NCBI GenBank assembly: GCA_965221405.1
Contig: CBDCSE010000002.1
Coordinates: 806,001-870,000, forward strand
Reading direction: 5' to 3'
Length of the DNA stretch: 64,000 bases
Source of the DNA: JAPOUP01 sp965221405
GTDB taxonomy: Bacteria > Pseudomonadota > Alphaproteobacteria > Rhodobacterales > Rhodobacteraceae
The position numbers and the translations under genes are program-made. This document shows positions 1 to 9,299 of the stretch, piece by piece. Within the stretch, counting starts at the first letter, position 1. Each line of letters starts with the position of its first letter. Under the pieces are notes generated by a model. The model did not search any database, was not told where the DNA came from, and saw only the letters and a list, made by a program, of their open reading frames with translations.

Positions 1-109
1 CGGATCCGTGGTGGAGCGTGACCGGCCCGTCCTCCCGTCAGATGCCTCCCGCGTCCCGATGGATGCCGGGTCCGGGAACCGGACCGTCACGGGCACGGGA
101 GCGGGAGAC

Positions 110-1054
110 CATGACCGCCGCAGGCGCCGGAATGGACGTGCGCGGGAAGACGCCGGACATCCACCCGACGGGCGGGACGGCAGCGCCACCAGCGACACCG
201 ACGGCCTGCGCGGGGCCGCCCGCCTCCCGGGGACGGCGGCGCGGAGCGGGCCGTCATGGAGGCCACGGGGCGGATGAACGGGGCCCTCCTGCAGTCGCCG
301 CGCGACCGGGGCTTCCGGGCCGTCACCGTCAACCCGCGCCGGTGCCGGGACCTCCCCCGGCCCGGCGGTGCACTGGCGAAGACCGACAGGGCCGGTGCGG
401 GGGTGCCCGCGGCCCCCGGCGCCGCGTTCCCGGACATGGCGGCAACGGCGCCGGCGGACGTGACCGCCGGCAGGCTCCGCGACATGCCGGGGCTTCGGGA
501 GGCCCCCGTCGACCGGCGCACCGGGCCGAGGCGGTTCCCGCCGGGGTCGGAGAGCCGGATCCGGAAGGGCCGGTCACGGGGGTGCTGGAGGAACCGGCCG
601 CCGCCGTCAGCGGGTATGACCGGCGGACCGGGGAGCTGGTCAGGGACCCGGAGAGCCTGGCGGAGAGCTACCGCATCCCGGTCCCGGTGCCGGGCATCGG
701 CCCGGTCACGGCGGCGTCCCCGGTCGCCTGGATGGGCGGGCCGGGCGCGACCGCCAGCCGCCAGGCCGCGGCGCCGGGCGGCGTGGCGCCGATCGCCCGC
801 GACAGCGGGACGCTCCGGGGCCAGCGCCACGTCACCGGAGGACGGCGGCGGCCCGGGGACGTGCCCCGCATGGCGGCGATGGCCGCCTGCATGTCCGGCC
901 CGGAGATGAAGGCGCTGTACGGGCGGCTCCGGGAAAGGGTAAGGCACCCGGGGCCGCCGTGACCGCGGTCATGGGCGGGCCCGTCGTGACCGCGAACGTC
1001 CTCCTGCGCGACCGGCGCATGTGGGAGGACAGGTCGGCGGCCAACGCCGCCTGA
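110..1054 (+). pseudogene. Decayed IS110-family transposase
   Basis: Fragments of an IS110-type (DEDD, RuvC-like) transposase are spread over three reading frames, so at least two frameshifts are present. The N-terminal part is in the frame running through position 130. The segment from about 256 carries the family signature with VTVNPRRCRDL followed by LAKTDRA. The stretch around 690 encodes VPGIGPVTAA, the helix-hairpin-helix-like motif of the C-terminal transposase_20 domain, and around 780 the frame reads GGVAPIARDSGT. The last piece, near 1000, matches the usual C-terminus (VLLRDRRMW) and ends at a TGA at 1052. No inverted repeats are expected for this family. The copy cannot make a functional enzyme. 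Family assignment comes from remembered consensus, not a search. Confidence 0.75.
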
Positions 1055-1183
1055 CGCCCGGCGCTGGACCGGACCGACCGGCCCGCGCCTGCCCGCGCGG
1101 CGCCCGCCGGTGGAAAGCGGTGCGCGGAACCCGGATCCGGTGGCCCGCAGACCGAAGGAAAAGCCCGGATCCGGGCCTGGACC

Positions 1184-1348
1184 GAAACATGGATGCTGGT
1201 GCGGGGGTACCTGCCCAAGGGCACGGACCTGCGCAAGGTGACGGACGCGGAGGTGAGCGCCGTCCAGGACCGCCTGAACGCGCGTCCGCGCAGGGTCCTG
1301 GGCTACCTGACGCCGGCCGAGGCGTTCCTGCGGGCGCGGCCTCCCTGA
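1184..1348 (+). pseudogene. C-terminal remnant of an IS30-family transposase
   Basis: The frame reads YLPKGTDLRKVT, then LNARPRRVLGYLTPAEAF and a stop. This is the characteristic tail of IS30-family DDE transposases (usual form YFPKGTDLS and LNxRPRKxLGxxTPxE). Only about 54 residues remain and the catalytic core is absent. It lies directly behind the IS110 relic, so the left edge of the window is a small graveyard of unrelated elements. Confidence 0.75.
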
Positions 1349-1687
1349 GGGACCCCCCGTCCGGCCGGATCGTCCCCCACGCGCCGCGGGCCTTCCCCGG
1401 CGCGCCTGCCGGCATGCCTTGCGCCGCCTGGCGGGCGGTGCTACGCTCCATATCGAAGGGACCGAGCCGTTCCCGTGCGGAATCGGGGGGCCGGCGTTGC
1501 GCTTCGGAGTGGCGCCGGGGAAAGGTAAAGCGCTTAGACCGCACCACCTCGCGTGCGGAAAGAAAAGAAAATGGCCGGGATTTCGGTTTCAATTGAGATA
1601 TTGGACGAGGGAACGATCTGACCGATGCGATAGGTCTTTGTAATGGAAGAGACACCTTGCCTTTAACTTGGAATGGGGCCCAATGGG
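1349..1687. other. Intergenic stretch with a motif shared with the right end of the window
   Basis: No gene is supported here. At 1467-1484 lies an 18-base motif (beginning CCGTTCCCG) that recurs exactly at 63490-63507, in both places preceded by AAGGGAC and followed by a run of G. The right-hand copy precedes an IS630 remnant, so this may be the edge of an otherwise lost element. The last 60 bases are the downstream region of the ligase gene on the minus strand. Confidence 0.4.
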
Positions 1688-3358
1688 TTAGCTGGCGACG
1701 GCTTTAGCTTCTGCCGCCAACGTTTCCGCGATGCGTTGTCGCAGCGCGACCTTGTCGAGCTTGCCGACCTTGGTCAGGGGCAAGGCGTCGATGATCTCGA
1801 TCCGCTCCGGCCATTTGAAAATGGCGAGACCCTTGTCCTTTAGGAAAGCGCCAAGATCTTTGACATCCGGCGCGGTCTGACCCTCGGCCAGGACACCATA
1901 GAGACAAACTTTCTCGCCATGGGTCGGGCTGGGCATGCCGACAATCGCCACATCGGTGAAAGCGAGATGAAGAATGACCACACGTTCCACCTCTTCACAA
2001 TTGATTTTCTCATCGGCCCGATCGACCACATCCTTGATGCGGCCTTCGAAGGAATAATAGTCCCGCCCGTCGATACGGTGGCATTTCAACAAATCGCCCG
2101 AGCGATAGAACCCATCGGATGTGAAAGCCTCGGCATTACGCTCGGGTGCATTGTAGTAGCCGCGCAAAGTATAGGGACCAAAGACGGCAAGTTCGCCGAT
2201 CTCGCCTCGTTGCACAACTTCCTCTGTTCCGGGCTTCAACAGACGTATTTCATCAAATTCAGAGATTGGCTTGCCGCAGGTATGGAACCGAACAAATTCG
2301 GAATCGCCCTCACTAGTGACCATGATCGTGCCTTCGGTCATGCCAAACTGCTGGTGGCCCGCGACCCCAAGCTGTTTGGTCACCACTTCGGCACCGTCGG
2401 TGGAGAAGATCTCCTTGAGGTTGCGGACCGAAATCCGACCCTGAGCGATATCGTCCTTCATCCGCATGATGATCGGTTTGGCCGCTGCCATCACGCTGGG
2501 CTTAAGGTCGTTATGCACGTTCCGCATCGCCTTGGGGTCTGTCTTGGTGATCGTGATCACCGAACCGCCATTCAGCAAAAACGGTCCCCAGCAACACCCC
2601 ATGGCGAGGTTGTGGGCAAAGGGCATGGGCACCAGCATGCGATCCTCTGGCGTCCAGCCTTTGGCGTTCCAGACCTGTCGCATGTTATAGACATAGGCTG
2701 CATTCATGCGCGGTATGATCTTGGGCACGCCGGTAGTCCCACCCGAAAGCTGGAAGGCCGCGACTTGCCATGGGTCCTGGGGCACGGTTACCAGTTGCGC
2801 ACGCGCCTCCTCCAGATCGAGGTCGAGAAAGCTCGCCATATCCAAGGCACTATTCCGCGCAGTGTCACGGGTGGAGATGATCAGATTCAGGCCAGGGACC
2901 TTGCCCTGCATCGTTTCGGCAAAATCGTGAAAGTCGAACTTGGGCGCATCGCTTTCGATAATATGCGCCTTGGCCCCGCCAAAATCCGCCAGATAGCCAA
3001 TCTCGGCCTCCCGGTGAAGGGCCAAGGTACAGATCGGAATAATGGCCGCTTTGAAACAGGCCAGAAACGCCATGAGGGTTTCGGGCGTGTTGGAAAGCTG
3101 AAAGACTACCCGGTCATGGGGTTGCAGCCCAAGCTGCAAAAACCCGGCCGCGATCTTGTCCGTTGCTGCATCGAGCTCCGTATAGGTCAGCTGCCCTTCG
3201 GGCCAAATGAGAGCGACGCTGTCTGCGTGCAGGCGCGCGGACTTGCGAAACGCTTCTGCCAGAGTTTCGTCAGTCAGTGCCCCATCATTGACCCAACGGG
3301 CCGTATCGGTCGGGTCCGGATAGACAACGCCGGGCAACTCAGTCTGGGGCGTAAACAC
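1688..3358 (-). CDS. AMP-forming acyl/aryl-CoA ligase (EntE/DhbE-like adenylating enzyme)
   Basis: This ANL-superfamily enzyme activates a carboxylic acid with ATP and would transfer it to CoA or another thiol. The start chosen is GTG at 3358, because AAGGAG sits seven bases upstream; the longer reading frame from 3409 overlaps the upstream gene without a ribosome site. The 556-residue product has the P-loop SGGTTGVPK at about 205-213, QFGMTEG at 337-343, YRSGD at 418-422, the hinge GRIKDVVDR at 439-447 and the C-terminal catalytic lysine in TKVGKLDK near 533. These most resemble 2,3-dihydroxybenzoate-AMP ligases. That suggests an aromatic acid substrate, but a simple aryl-CoA ligase is equally possible. 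It is the second gene of a two-gene unit, 23 bases behind the hydrolase at 3382-4626. Confidence 0.85.
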   Translation of the reverse strand: MFTPQTELPGVVYPDPTDTARWVNDGALTDETLAEAFRKSARLHADSVALIWPEGQLTYTELDAATDKIAAGFLQLGLQPHDRVVFQLSNTPETLMAFLACFKAAIIPICTLALHREAEIGYLADFGGAKAHIIESDAPKFDFHDFAETMQGKVPGLNLIISTRDTARNSALDMASFLDLDLEEARAQLVTVPQDPWQVAAFQLSGGTTGVPKIIPRMNAAYVYNMRQVWNAKGWTPEDRMLVPMPFAHNLAMGCCWGPFLLNGGSVITITKTDPKAMRNVHNDLKPSVMAAAKPIIMRMKDDIAQGRISVRNLKEIFSTDGAEVVTKQLGVAGHQQFGMTEGTIMVTSEGDSEFVRFHTCGKPISEFDEIRLLKPGTEEVVQRGEIGELAVFGPYTLRGYYNAPERNAEAFTSDGFYRSGDLLKCHRIDGRDYYSFEGRIKDVVDRADEKINCEEVERVVILHLAFTDVAIVGMPSPTHGEKVCLYGVLAEGQTAPDVKDLGAFLKDKGLAIFKWPERIEIIDALPLTKVGKLDKVALRQRIAETLAAEAKAVAS

Positions 3359-3381
3359 CTCTTGGCTCCTTAGAGATGCGG

Positions 3382-4626
3382 TCAGGTAACAAGCCGGTCT
3401 TTCAACCAACCGCGAATGGCATCTCCGGCCAAATCCTGACCGCTCGGCTCACCCTCTGCCAAGGGTTGCCCGTGATGCGTACCGCGGATGGATGTGCAGG
3501 CCTTGTCGCTGGTCGCAAAGGTATCGAATATGCGATCAAGATCGTCTGGGAAGACACAGGCATCAGCCGTGTAGCGCACGATAAACGTGGGCTGGGTGAT
3601 AGAGGCGGCACAGCGCTCCACTCCGGCTTTGGAACTCAGCCCCGACCAAGTCGACAGCCAGCTCTCGGGCGTACAAACCTTGCCAAAACCGACACCGTTC
3701 ATATTCGTCTTGAACGGATCTTTGCCCCATAGGGATCCGAGGCTCCGATCGGTCGGGTCCAATGACAGATCCCAATTTCGCAAATCCGCATCTGTGCGCG
3801 GCACAGTGAAAATCTGTTGCCATCCTGACAGAAGTTGGTCGGCAATCTCGGCACGATCTTCCTTTGCGGCACGACGAGCATCCATTCTTGCCGCGACCAT
3901 GTCGAGTGCGATCGTATCGATCCTTGCGGTGCGCGCCCTTTGCGCTGCACGATATTTTACCACGAAATCTGGCGCATAGGCCGCGCCATCCGAAGAAAAT
4001 CCGTTCGCGATTGAAAAGGGAAACAAGCTTTCATCCACCGAAAGGGGATCGGCCTCATCCGTAACCGAAGGATCAAGCGAGTTCATCAGCAACGTGCCCT
4101 GTCCGGGATGGGGCGCGACCAGAACCAAGAGATCCGCAGGGGCCATTGGGGCCTTGCCCAATTTGACAGGACGGCCCGCAGGTGTTCTCTCTTCGCGTGC
4201 CTCGGGGGCAAGATTGGCCTGTTCGGCATAGTACGTGTATAGCCCGCCACCGCCCGAATTGCCGACGAGGACAATCTGGTCATAGCCCCGGTCTTTCAGA
4301 AAATGCGCGCCCGCATCCACATCGAGAAGCGCCAGTTCATGTTCCAGCCGAAGATCATTGCCCGCCGCGCGCGACCCCTGCACCCAGACCGCGGCGTTCG
4401 CTTCTAGCAAATGCGGAACCAGATAATGGGTCGCCAGAATCTCGCGGGGATGCATCAGGCAGCAAACCGCCTTTTCATGGCCGCGCCGGTACAGATAGCC
4501 GGTGACAATGGCACCATCAAAGGTGGTCAGAGTATGGACGGACACTTTCATGTCCGACGGCAGACGCGCCGGCTCCCATTGCGCGCCGCGCAACCCGGCT
4601 AGGGGCTCTTTGTCTAGCGATGCCAC
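3382..4626 (-). CDS. Alpha/beta hydrolase family protein
   Basis: The 414-residue product is a cytoplasmic hydrolase without signal peptide. The nucleophile elbow is GNSGGG at about residues 122-127, preceded by VLV as expected for strand 5. An aspartate in YTADACVFPDD and a histidine in IRGTHHGQP are the likely remaining triad members. It is longer than the core fold, with an insertion of about 130 residues after strand 6 that could form a lid. The start is GTG at 4626 with a strong AGGAGG seven bases upstream. It is the first gene after the promoter at 4679-4704 and is followed by the ligase. A role as thioesterase or ester hydrolase in the catabolic island is inference. Confidence 0.75.
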   Translation of the reverse strand: MASLDKEPLAGLRGAQWEPARLPSDMKVSVHTLTTFDGAIVTGYLYRRGHEKAVCCLMHPREILATHYLVPHLLEANAAVWVQGSRAAGNDLRLEHELALLDVDAGAHFLKDRGYDQIVLVGNSGGGGLYTYYAEQANLAPEAREERTPAGRPVKLGKAPMAPADLLVLVAPHPGQGTLLMNSLDPSVTDEADPLSVDESLFPFSIANGFSSDGAAYAPDFVVKYRAAQRARTARIDTIALDMVAARMDARRAAKEDRAEIADQLLSGWQQIFTVPRTDADLRNWDLSLDPTDRSLGSLWGKDPFKTNMNGVGFGKVCTPESWLSTWSGLSSKAGVERCAASITQPTFIVRYTADACVFPDDLDRIFDTFATSDKACTSIRGTHHGQPLAEGEPSGQDLAGDAIRGWLKDRLVT

Positions 4627-4659
4627 GTTGATCCTCCTTGATCACGGCCTTGGCGTCAC

Positions 4660-4705
4660 AGTATTTGATAGAGAGTCAATTATATTTGATGGTATATCAA
4701 ATACT
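4660..4705 (-). promoter_or_regulatory. Promoter with palindromic operator ahead of the hydrolase-ligase unit
   Basis: Reading leftward there is a perfect -10 box TATAAT (4679-4684). An 8-base inverted repeat (TATTTGAT, 5-base spacer, ATCAAATA) occupies 4683-4703, so it fills the space between the -10 and the weak -35 TTAGTA. A third half-site TATTTGAT lies at 4662-4669. A repressor bound here would block RNA polymerase. A related palindrome occurs upstream of the PaaX-like gene (9890-9910), which makes that protein the first candidate. Confidence 0.6.
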
Positions 4706-4728
4706 AACCATACCACCTGCCTTAACAC

Positions 4729-5487
4729 TTAGATTTCCTCCTTGCGAAGGTCAGTCAATCCAATGCCTGCGCAGTCAAACCCGCCATCGATGGCGAGCAC
4801 CTGTCCGGTGATGTAACTGGCCTCCTCCGACAGTAGGAAACGGATACCATTGGCCAGTTCGTCTTCAGTGCCATAACGATTGAGTGGAATGGCGTCGTGA
4901 TAGGTGTCGATGATTTCTTGCGTATGCACATCCATCGCAAGCTTGGTACGCACCGGCCCCGGCGCCACCGCATTGACCCGAATGCCAAACTCTCCCAGTT
5001 CCATCGCATATTGCTTGGTCAAATGGGCAAGCGCCGCCTTGGACGTGCCATAGGCCAGCCGATAGATCGAGGCGCGCAGACCGGAGATTGAGGTCAGGTT
5101 AACCACAGCGGCCCCAGACGTGGCTTTCAACATCGGCGTGAAAGCCTGGGTCATCAGATAGGGCCCGTCGAGATTGGTCTGCATCACGGCGCGCCAATCC
5201 TCGTAATCGGTCTCTGAAACCGGCCCGTAATGGACCCGCGCCGCGCTGTTGACCAACCCGGTCAAATGCGGCCAGTCGCGCGACAGACTCTCAGCCAAAG
5301 CCTCAACCTGCGCCGGGTCTGAGATATCCGTCACATGGCACCGAACCCGATCCAGATCGCTCGCCGCATCTGTCAAGGCGTCCGCATCCAGATCGACCAT
5401 GGCCACATGCGAGCCATGGTCCACCAGTTGACGCACCGTGGCCAAACCGATCCCACGCGCCGCGCCGGTGACCAAAGCCGTCTTCAT
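4729..5487 (-). CDS. SDR-family NAD(P)-dependent dehydrogenase
   Basis: A classical 252-residue short-chain dehydrogenase. It has the cofactor motif TGAARGIG near residue 7, a catalytic serine in LTSISG, the YxxxK pair in YGTSK near 150, and the C-terminal ITGQVLAIDGG typical of the FabG-like class. The usual NNAG reads VNSAA here. It lies 43 bases downstream of the RidA-like gene and is the last gene of the unit that starts at 7682. It probably oxidises a hydroxyacyl intermediate of the pathway; the substrate cannot be read from the sequence. Confidence 0.85.
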   Translation of the reverse strand: MKTALVTGAARGIGLATVRQLVDHGSHVAMVDLDADALTDAASDLDRVRCHVTDISDPAQVEALAESLSRDWPHLTGLVNSAARVHYGPVSETDYEDWRAVMQTNLDGPYLMTQAFTPMLKATSGAAVVNLTSISGLRASIYRLAYGTSKAALAHLTKQYAMELGEFGIRVNAVAPGPVRTKLAMDVHTQEIIDTYHDAIPLNRYGTEDELANGIRFLLSEEASYITGQVLAIDGGFDCAGIGLTDLRKEEI

Positions 5488-5530
5488 AACGATAACGGCT
5501 CGATCTGTTTCAGCGACCTGATCGTTGCGA

Positions 5531-5938
5531 TCATGGGTGCTCCAGCCCGATCACGGCGGTGCATTTGATCTCAACCAAAATGCCCGGCGTGGTGAAGCCC
5601 GCAACCGTAAGCGCCGTCCAAGTCTGGTTGCTGTTCCCGAAATAACGATCCTTGATCTTCAGGAAGGCTTTCAACTCAGCCATGCCTTCTGCGTTGAAAT
5701 AGGTCTCCAATTCGACCACATCGCTGAAGGTCGCCCCCGCCGCCTCAAGCACCAGTTTCACGTTTTCAAAGGCCTGGATAAACTGCTCTTCCGTGCCTTC
5801 GACGACGTTCAGATCCTTGTCCCGCCCGATCTGGCCGGTCAAATAGAGCGTGTCGCCCGCTTGGATCGCCGGGGCGTAGTGGAACATATCATACATATGC
5901 TCCATTCCCGGTGGGACGACGATTTTGCGGGCTGCCAT
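5531..5938 (-). CDS. RidA/YjgF-like protein
   Basis: The 135-residue length fits the trimeric YjgF/YER057c/UK114 fold. LYLTGQIGRD near the N-terminus is the usual first conserved block, and AGATFSDVVELETYF the second. The frame is open far upstream, but the ATG at 5938 has AAGGA before it and gives the normal family length. The arginine that RidA enzymes use to hydrolyse imines, normally shortly before the closing VEIE strand, is not visible: this part reads TWTALTVAGF, then ILVEIKCTAV. A housekeeping 2-aminoacrylate deaminase is therefore unlikely. Relatives in aminoaromatic degradation include 2-aminomuconate deaminase, one possible role here. The gene is cotranscribed with a CocE-type hydrolase and an SDR. 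Confidence 0.8.
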   Translation of the reverse strand: MAARKIVVPPGMEHMYDMFHYAPAIQAGDTLYLTGQIGRDKDLNVVEGTEEQFIQAFENVKLVLEAAGATFSDVVELETYFNAEGMAELKAFLKIKDRYFGNSNQTWTALTVAGFTTPGILVEIKCTAVIGLEHP

Positions 5939-5981
5939 ATCATTTTTCCTTTTGGGCAGAAAGTCACCTGCGCCAGCGCAC

Positions 5982-7682
5982 CTAGTCCTTCGGCATGATT
6001 GGAAGCAACAGGTGTGACTGGTGGATGTTATCGCGGTATATTTTGTGGGTAGTTGCGCGTCCTGAGGGGAGGTGCTGTCCTTCCGGGGCGGAGGTGAGGA
6101 ATTCGGGGTCCTCGAAAGGCTCGTTGCAGGCGAGTCGCAGTTCGAGCTTGTGGCCCTTCTTGAAGACCCAGGCGAAGGAATAGACCTTGAGCCTGTATTC
6201 GATGATCTCGCCCGCGGGCACGGGGATGCGGCGCGTATTGGGGTGGATCGGGTGCCAGGGCTCGGAGCGGTCTTCGTCAAGCTCGCGATGCGAGGCCTTG
6301 AGGATGGCCGAGGTTACATTGTGGCGCTTGCCCTGGGGGTCCACGTCGTAGATCTTGGCGATGAAGTTGGTGTCGTCGCTGTCAAGCTCCACAAACAGTG
6401 TCAGCGCACCGGGCCCGATCATCTCCACATCTTCGCGGAACGCATCCGTGGTCCAGGTGAGGGATTCAACCTTGGTGGTGACAGTGAGGGGCGGCTGGTA
6501 GAAGCCGTCAGGGGGCGCGCCGGCGGGGCTGAGCGGCTCGGGCTTGTCCAGCAGTCGCTGGATGGGGCGGAGATAGAACTTGGTGTAGTCGGTCCCGGGC
6601 AGGGGCCATTGATCGGCGGTCCGGGTGTATTTCTCGCCCTCCACGTGAATGCTGAGGGGCGGCTCATCCATGATACCGGTGTCCTCACCCTTCAGCCAGT
6701 AATCATACCAGCGGAACATCTCGTCGTGATGCTCGTGGAAGGGGCGCTCGACGATCGGTGGCAGGGGGAGGAAGTCCATCTTCTTTGGACCCTTGAGGCG
6801 CTCATAGACTTCCAGATTGCCGTCAATGTTCCAGCCGCGGCCCCATTTCATCTGGAGATAGACCGGGATGTCGACCTCTTCGATCCGCTCGATGGGCGAG
6901 TTCTCGCGCCAGAACGGGCCGTCACAGGGATTGAGCAGCACATCGGCCCACATCTCGCGCGCCTTGGGGTAGTGGAGCACATGCATCGCATTGGGCCAGT
7001 TGCGGATGTCCGGGTCTTCCAGCCGCTCTCTCACAAGGGCCTCGTAGTCTTCTTCCGAGAGGTCATTTCTGGTCTTCATCTGGACATTGCCCACAGCCAC
7101 CCCGGCATCCCCGCCCCGACCCTCAAAGGAGGCGCGCGGCATCAGCCAGCAGACCCCGTCATGATAGGCAAACTCATAGATGTTGAAGTGCCCGCCATTG
7201 CAGAAGATCGCCTTCAAGGCAGGCGGCTTCTCGATCGCGGCCATGATCTGGACCGTGGCGAAATAGGAAATACCCACCATTCCCACATTGCCATTGCACC
7301 AGGGCTGCTCGGCCAGCCATTGCACCAGGTCATAGATGTCCCTGCCAATGCTGTCGCCGCCCAGATCATAATTGCCGATCATCTCGCCGCCTGACCCGCC
7401 AGAGCCGCGCACGTCGGCGATCACATGGCCATAGCCGCGGCCCACGATCTCGCGAATGTCACCGGCTTCGATACAGCCATCCCAGACCGGGCTTGGCCGC
7501 TTATGGGGCGGCAGGGTCAGGGCCATGGCCTGCACCTCCTTGCCGTAATGGCTGACGCCCACCAGGGCCGGGACCCTGCCCTCACCCTCCGGACGATAGA
7601 TGTCAGCGGCCAGCTCCACGCCATCGCGCATGGGCACCATGACGTCTTTCTCGGCGATAAAACGGTCCTCGGCATCAAGCAT
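5982..7682 (-). CDS. CocE/NonD-family hydrolase (peptidase S15 fold)
   Basis: The 566-residue protein has the three-part architecture of cocaine esterase and X-Pro dipeptidyl-peptidase-like acyltransferases: an alpha/beta core, a helical cap and a C-terminal jelly-roll (about residues 350-560). Visible motifs are VRGSGGSGG near 95-103, the nucleophile in VGISYFA near 142-148, and the C-terminal block EYRLKVYSFAWVFKKGHKLEL typical of the family. The ATG at 7682 is preferred over a GTG eight codons upstream because GGTGGGGGG precedes it. It heads the unit with the RidA-like and SDR genes. An IS5-like element sits only about 120 bases upstream and may have displaced or supplied the promoter. Confidence 0.85.
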   Translation of the reverse strand: MLDAEDRFIAEKDVMVPMRDGVELAADIYRPEGEGRVPALVGVSHYGKEVQAMALTLPPHKRPSPVWDGCIEAGDIREIVGRGYGHVIADVRGSGGSGGEMIGNYDLGGDSIGRDIYDLVQWLAEQPWCNGNVGMVGISYFATVQIMAAIEKPPALKAIFCNGGHFNIYEFAYHDGVCWLMPRASFEGRGGDAGVAVGNVQMKTRNDLSEEDYEALVRERLEDPDIRNWPNAMHVLHYPKAREMWADVLLNPCDGPFWRENSPIERIEEVDIPVYLQMKWGRGWNIDGNLEVYERLKGPKKMDFLPLPPIVERPFHEHHDEMFRWYDYWLKGEDTGIMDEPPLSIHVEGEKYTRTADQWPLPGTDYTKFYLRPIQRLLDKPEPLSPAGAPPDGFYQPPLTVTTKVESLTWTTDAFREDVEMIGPGALTLFVELDSDDTNFIAKIYDVDPQGKRHNVTSAILKASHRELDEDRSEPWHPIHPNTRRIPVPAGEIIEYRLKVYSFAWVFKKGHKLELRLACNEPFEDPEFLTSAPEGQHLPSGRATTHKIYRDNIHQSHLLLPIMPKD

Positions 7683-7804
7683 GTGGCGTCCCCCCACCAA
7701 GCGCACGGAATCAGCGACTATCTGGCGCCCCGCCCGTGGTGGCGCGCCTGGGAGGATCTGGTATTGTTACAGGCGACCACTGTCAACTGTATGGGATCGA
7801 TTCT

Positions 7805-9294
7805 CATATGAGCCTCTTGCAGAACTCCGCGGTCGAGCGGTTTTTTCCCGTGAAACGGGCTTTTTCGACGGCCGGGCCTGGATATGGAGCCGTCCATCCG
7901 GTATGCTGACGGTGTTGAATCAACAACATACGGGGAGACGGCTCCATGTCCTTGGGAAAGTTCGTATCAGACGCCTGGCACCGCATTCAAGGGCAGCTTT
8001 TCCCCTTCCTCGCCGGGGAGGTCGGCCCGCTGGGCAGGATGCACCGCAGGTTCGTGGCGGTCCTCGACCTGGCGGAGGTGGAGCGGCACCTCCATTACGA
8101 CCACCGCGGCGTCGGGCACCCTCCCTCCGACCGCAGCGCGCTGGCGCGGGCCCTTCTAGCCAAGGCGGTGTGGGACCTCCCGACCACGGCCGCGCCGGCC
8201 GGCAGGCTCAGGTACGATCCCACGCCGCGGCGGCTTTGCGGCCGGTCGCCGCGTGTCGGGGGTCCCCGGCGAACCGGCGTTTTCCCGGGCCTTCGCGTGG
8301 TTCGCGGAGACGCGGCTGCCCGAACGCATGCACGGGGCGCCGGTCAGGGCCGCCTATGAGGGATCGGTCGTCGGCCACGTATCCCGGGACCCGACGGCGG
8401 TCACGGGACGGGAGAGGCCCGCGCCGAAGCGGCGGCGCGGACGCCCGCGCAGGGGCGGGGGGCCGGTCAGGGAGCCGACCCGCCTCGAGCGGCAGCTCCG
8501 GGGCGGCATGTCCACGGCGGAGATGGTCGGGGAACTGCCGAAAGCCCGCGACGTGGGCACCAGGCGCAACGCGAAAGGGTACAGGGAAAGCTGGAGAGGG
8601 TACAGAACGCATATCGACGCGGCGGACGGGGATGTCCCGGTGGGCCGCGTCCCGGCCCCGGCCTCTCTGCATGACAGCCAGGCCGCCATCCCCCTCGCCC
8701 GGATGACCGCGGAGCGGGTGGACCACTGCCACGGGCTGATGGACGCGGACTGTGACTCCCGGGAGACCGGGCCGCGCGCCCGCCTGGCGGGCCGCGTGCC
8801 GGTCATCGGCACAGACCCCCGCCGCGACGCGGAGCTGAGGGAGCGCCCCGCCACCGGGGCGCGGGCGCGGCGCAGCGCGGGCCACGATCGCCACGACCGC
8901 GCACGCCACCGGCAGCGCTCCAGCGGCGGGCGGGTGAACTCCGCCCTGAAGGACTCGTACGGCGGGCGGCACGGCCGGGTGCGGGGGCACGCCAGGGTGG
9001 CCTGCCACCTGTTTTTCGGCGTGCCCGCCCTGACGGTCCACCAGCTGATGCGGCCCGTCGTCTGACACCCCGGCTGCGGCAGCGCCGGACGCCGCCGACG
9101 CCGCCCCGGAACGGGACGGCGCGCCCGCCCGTGCGCGGACGGCGCCCGAAGGGCGACCGAATGCGACATTCCGCCACACTCCGGCGCGCCGGGACGCCCC
9201 GGAAGCCCGCCGCGCCCGGCTCAGGCGCCCCGGCGGACGCCGAAGACTGGCCACGGCCGCCGGAACCGCGATAATTGTGCAAGAGGCTCATATG
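7805..9294 (+). mobile_element. Decayed IS5/IS1182-like insertion sequence
   Basis: Both ends carry the same terminal sequence in inverted orientation: CATATGAGCCTCTTGCA at 7805-7821 and its complement at 9278-9294, with further matches inward (ending CGCGGT). The outer CATATG is itself palindromic, so part of it could be a target duplication; the element proper probably begins at GAGCCTC. Length is about 1.48 kb. It separates the CocE operon from the PaaX-like regulator gene. Confidence 0.8.
7946..9065 (+). pseudogene. Frameshifted DDE transposase of the IS5-like element
   Basis: The N-terminal part (MSLGKFVSDAW, then MHRRFVAVLDL) is read from 7946. From about 8253 the protein continues in another frame with GMSTAEMVGELPKA, GYRESWRGY and THIDAADGDVPV. 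The C-terminus has the usual VNSALKDSYGGRH and HLFFGVPALTVHQL. Catalytic positions are damaged: the expected YDS motif reads CDS, and the E of ERVN is replaced (SSGGRVN). The protein is therefore inactive both by frameshift and by substitution. The family is judged from remembered relatives. Confidence 0.75.
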
Positions 9295-9299
9295 GGGAC

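Noticed and set aside
1919..3373. Long plus-strand open frame of 484 codons opposite the ligase gene
   Set aside because: It is the antisense shadow of a well-conserved ANL ligase, has no recognisable motif and no ribosome site.
6072..7394. 440-codon plus-strand frame opposite the CocE-type hydrolase
   Set aside because: Antisense shadow produced by codon bias; the minus-strand protein shows all family motifs.
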